DNA from: Methanobacteriota archaeon
Lineage (GTDB): Archaea; Halobacteriota; Methanosarcinia; Methanosarcinales; Methanosarcinaceae
Direction: 5' to 3'
NCBI GenBank assembly: GCA_030837265.1
Contig: JAUPKV010000458.1
Coordinates: 1 to 17,070 of the forward strand
Length of the DNA: 17,070 nt
The position numbers were made by a program, and so were the translations under genes. Position 1 is the stretch's first letter. Each line of letters starts with the position of its first letter. Under the pieces are notes generated by a model. It saw only the letters and a program-made list of their open reading frames with translations, searched no databases and was not told the DNA's origin. Below, piece after piece: positions 14,564-17,070 of this stretch.

Positions 14564-14859
14564 AACTAAATATATACTTTCACAATATATTAAATTTTTT
14601 ATGATATAGATAATTCGAATTTACTTCTTTTGGTTTAAAGACGCCAGTGTGGCTTAAGGTATGTAAAACAACAAAAAGCTAAACAGTTAAAATGTGCAAA
14701 GCAATTGATTTTCTGAATGAATCGCTTAGACTGAAGCTAAATCAGATGCCTAATACCAAACACTATTATATCAATAAATGCAAAATTAAAATATTACTTT
14801 TTACCTAATTTGAATTTCTTAAAATTTATATTTTCTCATTCTTTTAAAAAGGTGAAAAT
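14564..14859. other. Intergenic region upstream of marker protein 8
   Basis: 296 AT-rich bases with no gene seen. The left edge should hold the minus-strand promoter of the 68-residue gene. The right edge has TATA-like stretches (about 14780-14795 and 14826-14836). AAAGGTGA just before the ATG at 14860 matches the end of 16S rRNA and fixes that start. Confidence 0.5.
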
Positions 14860-15708
14860 ATGTCTCACATAATAGAATTACTTGGAAAAACGAGAGTGGT
14901 CATAAAAGACGGAAAAGTCATTGAAGTTGGGCAGCCTGCAGTTGAATGGTGCCCGATTTTTGCGAAGGTACGTGGCATCCAGAGAATAACTCCTGAAGAA
15001 GTTAAAAAGAACATTGAATTCAGGATAAGCGACTTTGGGATGTTTACAGACAGGCGCCAGTTGATACTTGAAGATTTTGTAGGATTCGGAGCTTCCGAAG
15101 TTATGATGACAGGCCTCAACAGAGGGCTTCTTGATACGACAGTGACCGCCTGCGAAGGTGCAGGAACTGTAATTTCCAACAATCCTGTGCTTGTTCAGGG
15201 CATGGGCGGCAGGATGTCCGGACTTGTCGAAACTGAGCCTATTGAATGTATCATTAAAGGTATAACCGAGCAGGGTGGAATCGTACTTGACTCCTCAACT
15301 GCAGTAATTGACCCGGTAGCAGGTGTCAAAAAGGCGGCCGAACTTGGATACATAAAGATAGCTGTGACGGTTGCTGTTGCTGAAACTGCAAAAGAATTGC
15401 GGAAACTTGAAGCCGAGCTTGGACTTGATTTGATAGTCATTGGTGTACATGTCACAGGCTTCAGCGAGGAAGAAGCACGTATCCTTCTGGAAAATGCGGA
15501 TATTACAACCAGTTGTGCATCAAGAAAGGTCAGAGATCTTGCAAAGCCTCTTGCTCAGGTGGGTACTGCTGTACCGCTCTTTGCTCTAACACAGAAAGGG
15601 AAAGAATTAGTTATCGAAAGAGCTAAAGAAGTCCGGAGCCCTATCCTTATCAATACCATGCCTCTGCCAACTTTGCCTGAAAATAAGCAGCCTAGAGAAC
15701 TTAAATGA
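14860..15708 (+). CDS. Methanogenesis marker protein 8 (DUF2099 family)
   Basis: A 282-residue soluble protein of a family found in methanogens and their methane-oxidising relatives, whose biochemical role was not established as far as I know. Recognised by overall sequence: the start IIELLGKTRVVIKDGKV, then VEWCPIFAKVRGIQ, GFGASEVMMTGLNRGLLD, CEGAGTVISNNPVLVQGMGG and the later VIGVHVTGFSEEEA and TTSCASRKVRDL. Gly-rich turns and alternating strands suggest an alpha/beta fold. The four cysteines (31, 98, 130, 219) all lie in well-kept-looking segments and could bind metal or take part in catalysis; this is inference. Ribosome site AGGTGA lies upstream. It is followed by a terminator-like element and so may be transcribed alone, though the dehydrogenase downstream is co-directional. 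Confidence 0.9.
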   Translation: MSHIIELLGKTRVVIKDGKVIEVGQPAVEWCPIFAKVRGIQRITPEEVKKNIEFRISDFGMFTDRRQLILEDFVGFGASEVMMTGLNRGLLDTTVTACEGAGTVISNNPVLVQGMGGRMSGLVETEPIECIIKGITEQGGIVLDSSTAVIDPVAGVKKAAELGYIKIAVTVAVAETAKELRKLEAELGLDLIVIGVHVTGFSEEEARILLENADITTSCASRKVRDLAKPLAQVGTAVPLFALTQKGKELVIERAKEVRSPILINTMPLPTLPENKQPRELK

Positions 15709-15713
15709 GCTTG

Positions 15714-15773
15714 AAGCCAGCGGCTTTAGAAACTTTTAAAATCAGAGCCTAAATACTTTCTTTTTCTCTTTTT
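15714..15773 (+). terminator. Hairpin and T-rich tract after marker protein 8
   Basis: AAGCC (15714-15718) pairs with GGCTT (15722-15726) over a 3-base loop, starting 6 bases after the stop. A T-rich tract, about 15757-15773, follows. The stem is short, so termination may rest mainly on the T-tract. Confidence 0.45.
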
Positions 15774-15842
15774 AAGCCAGATAAGTGGAAGTTTGACAGA
15801 AATGATATGAATATGAATTTTTGGTCAGGGGAGATTGAATAT

Positions 15843-16817
15843 ATGAAAATAGTTGTCTCAGATCCCGTATTCCTGCCGGAAGAGTATAGAAAAAGACTGG
15901 AAATACTTGGAGATTTGAAGGTCTTTGATAGTATACCTTCCTCTCTTGAAGAACTTATCTCGAGGGTAAGGGATGCAGCTATAGTGGTGCTTGGCGGTAG
16001 ATACGGTTTTCCAAAAGATGCATTTAATGCATCTCCGAACCTTAAAATGATTTCGATATGCCAAACAGGATACAATATCATCGACATTGAGGCTGCAAAT
16101 GAAAAGAGCGTAATAGTATCCAATGTCCCTGGTTATGCAACTTCTTCGGTTGCTGAATTGGTTTTTGCCCTGGCTCTGGATCTCATGAGGAATGTGCGTA
16201 TTGCAGATAGCAAGCTTCGAGAAGGGAGTTTTGACTGGAGAGACAATATTGGAAACCAGCTAATGGGAAAGACAATTGGGGTAATCGGTACCGGGAGTAT
16301 AGGAACGCGAGTTATCCGGATAGCTCAATGTTTTGATATGAATGTTCTTTCGTTTACAGGTCATCCCAGTGAAGAAAAAGCAAGAAAACTCGGAGTGAGA
16401 TTTGTAGATCTGGATACCTTGCTTGCTGAATCTGACATTGTCACTCTGCATGTTCCATTAAATTCTTCCACAGAAAAAATGATTGGGGAAAAAGAGCTAG
16501 CAAAAATGAAAAAAAGTTCAATCCTGATAAATACTGCCAGGGGAAAAGTAGTTGATGAAGCTGCATTGATAAAAGCCCTGCAAGAAAAACAAATCCGAGG
16601 AGCTGGACTGGACGTTTTTGAAACAGAGCCGTTGCCCGCAGATCATCCTCTTACAGAGCTCGAAAACGTCGTACTGACTCCTCATATAGGTTTTGTAACT
16701 CAGGAAGCCCTTGAGAAAGCCATATCAGTTTGCGTTGCCAACATAGAGAAGTATATTGACGGAGAGCCCCAGAACGTAGTGAATCCCGATGCAATTGCAA
16801 ATCTCAGGTTGCCTTAA
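15843..16817 (+). CDS. D-isomer-specific 2-hydroxyacid dehydrogenase
   Basis: NAD(P)-dependent enzyme interconverting 2-oxoacids and D-2-hydroxyacids, of the glycerate, phosphoglycerate, glyoxylate and lactate dehydrogenase family. From this start it has 324 residues, a usual length. Seen: an N-terminal substrate domain, the dinucleotide-binding loop GVIGTGSIG (146-154), and the catalytic triad R233 (NTARGKVVDE), E262 (DVFETEP) and H281 (TPHIGF). The residue after the second strand is not the usual Asp (LSFTGHPSEE), so NAD versus NADP preference is unclear. It lacks the C-terminal ACT domain of full-length SerA, which argues against a regulated phosphoglycerate dehydrogenase. GGGGAG at 15828-15833 lies 9 bases before this ATG, which is preferred over the ATG at 15807. 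The substrate cannot be named from sequence alone. Confidence 0.92.
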   Translation: MKIVVSDPVFLPEEYRKRLEILGDLKVFDSIPSSLEELISRVRDAAIVVLGGRYGFPKDAFNASPNLKMISICQTGYNIIDIEAANEKSVIVSNVPGYATSSVAELVFALALDLMRNVRIADSKLREGSFDWRDNIGNQLMGKTIGVIGTGSIGTRVIRIAQCFDMNVLSFTGHPSEEKARKLGVRFVDLDTLLAESDIVTLHVPLNSSTEKMIGEKELAKMKKSSILINTARGKVVDEAALIKALQEKQIRGAGLDVFETEPLPADHPLTELENVVLTPHIGFVTQEALEKAISVCVANIEKYIDGEPQNVVNPDAIANLRLP

Positions 16818-16884
16818 AACCCGGACCTACTGCGCGATCAATCTCTCATTTTTCTAATATAGCAGTATTTAACATTTAATCATC

Positions 16885-17070
16885 TCACAGGATCTTTATT
16901 GCCACCCTATCCCCATTTTTAAGGCCAAATTTAAGCGCGGCATTTCCGCCATTTACGGCTATTTCCAGAAACCCATGACTGCCTATCAGGATAAGAGGCT
17001 CTTCATGCTTTGCAAACCCATAGGTCTGAACAAACTGTACCTGTATGCCGTTTACCTCCACTCGCGAGCC
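16885..17070 (-). CDS. SAM hydroxide adenosyltransferase (DUF62), C-terminal part, cut by window edge
   Basis: Only the last 61 codons are in the window; the gene enters from the right and ends with TGA at 16885-16887. The translation contains YGFAKHEEPLILIGSHGFLE followed by IAVNGGNAALKFGLKNGD and then RVAIKIL. This is the closing beta-barrel signature of the family that hydrolyses S-adenosylmethionine to adenosine and methionine and that also includes the fluorinases and chlorinases (typical form: L-LI-S-G-LEIAVN-G-AA--LGL--GD-V). The catalytic N-terminal domain lies outside. It converges on the dehydrogenase gene, with 67 bases between the stop codons. Confidence 0.78.
   Translation of the reverse strand, partial: GSRVEVNGIQVQFVQTYGFAKHEEPLILIGSHGFLEIAVNGGNAALKFGLKNGDRVAIKIL

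Noticed and set aside
1..17070. CRISPR array or tRNA gene
   Set aside because: No regularly spaced repeats of CRISPR length and no cloverleaf with T-loop and CCA-side features were found by eye.

Overview
The window looks like chromosomal DNA from a methanogenic archaeon of the genus Methanosarcina or a close relative. Four things point there. The glutamyl-tRNA synthetase is archaeal and has the altered HIGH signature I remember from Methanosarcina. There is a methanogenesis marker protein 8. The surface proteins carry TolB-type and YVTN beta-propellers, PKD domains, a NosD-like beta-helix and a PGF-CTERM-like tail. An RPA-type single-strand DNA-binding protein is followed by its RPA-associated partner. 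Intergenic regions are long and very AT-rich, TATA-like boxes and GGAGG/GGTGA ribosome sites are common, and gene starts were chosen from these. I could not run searches; family names rest on recognised sequence motifs.

Layout: 1-794 is non-coding, with two related hairpins and a short tandem duplication. gltX follows (795-2510). Next are two tandem paralogous secreted proteins (2809-4371 and 4655-6652), each with a seven-blade propeller and then 2 or 4 PKD domains. A bidirectional terminator-like hairpin separates them from a convergent beta-helix surface protein with an archaeosortase-type tail (6779-7852, minus). A 408-base divergent gap leads to the rpa operon: a three-OB-fold, zinc-finger RPA (8261-9664) and the overlapping RPA-associated OB/winged-helix protein (9612-10529). 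A YVTN propeller surface protein (10650-11849) closes this half.

From 11850 to 13354 there is 1.5 kb with few or no conventional genes. This is the part most likely to hold something undescribed. It contains a GC-rich island with an 11-bp perfect stem inside a second helix (about 12078-12200), a second bulged hairpin that shares a 9-base G-rich motif with the first (12260-12314), a 17-bp direct repeat, a 35-residue lysine-rich small protein with its own ribosome site and terminator hairpin (12636-12743), and a 16-bp perfect palindrome just upstream of a MerR-family regulator (13355-14209). The regulator has two C-x-C pairs in its GyrI-like sensor domain.

The right end holds a small uncharacterised minus-strand gene (14357-14563), methanogenesis marker protein 8 (14860-15708), a D-2-hydroxyacid dehydrogenase (15843-16817) and the 3' end of a minus-strand SAM hydroxide adenosyltransferase (DUF62) gene that runs off the window. 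I saw no CRISPR array, rRNA, recognisable tRNA or intact insertion sequence.
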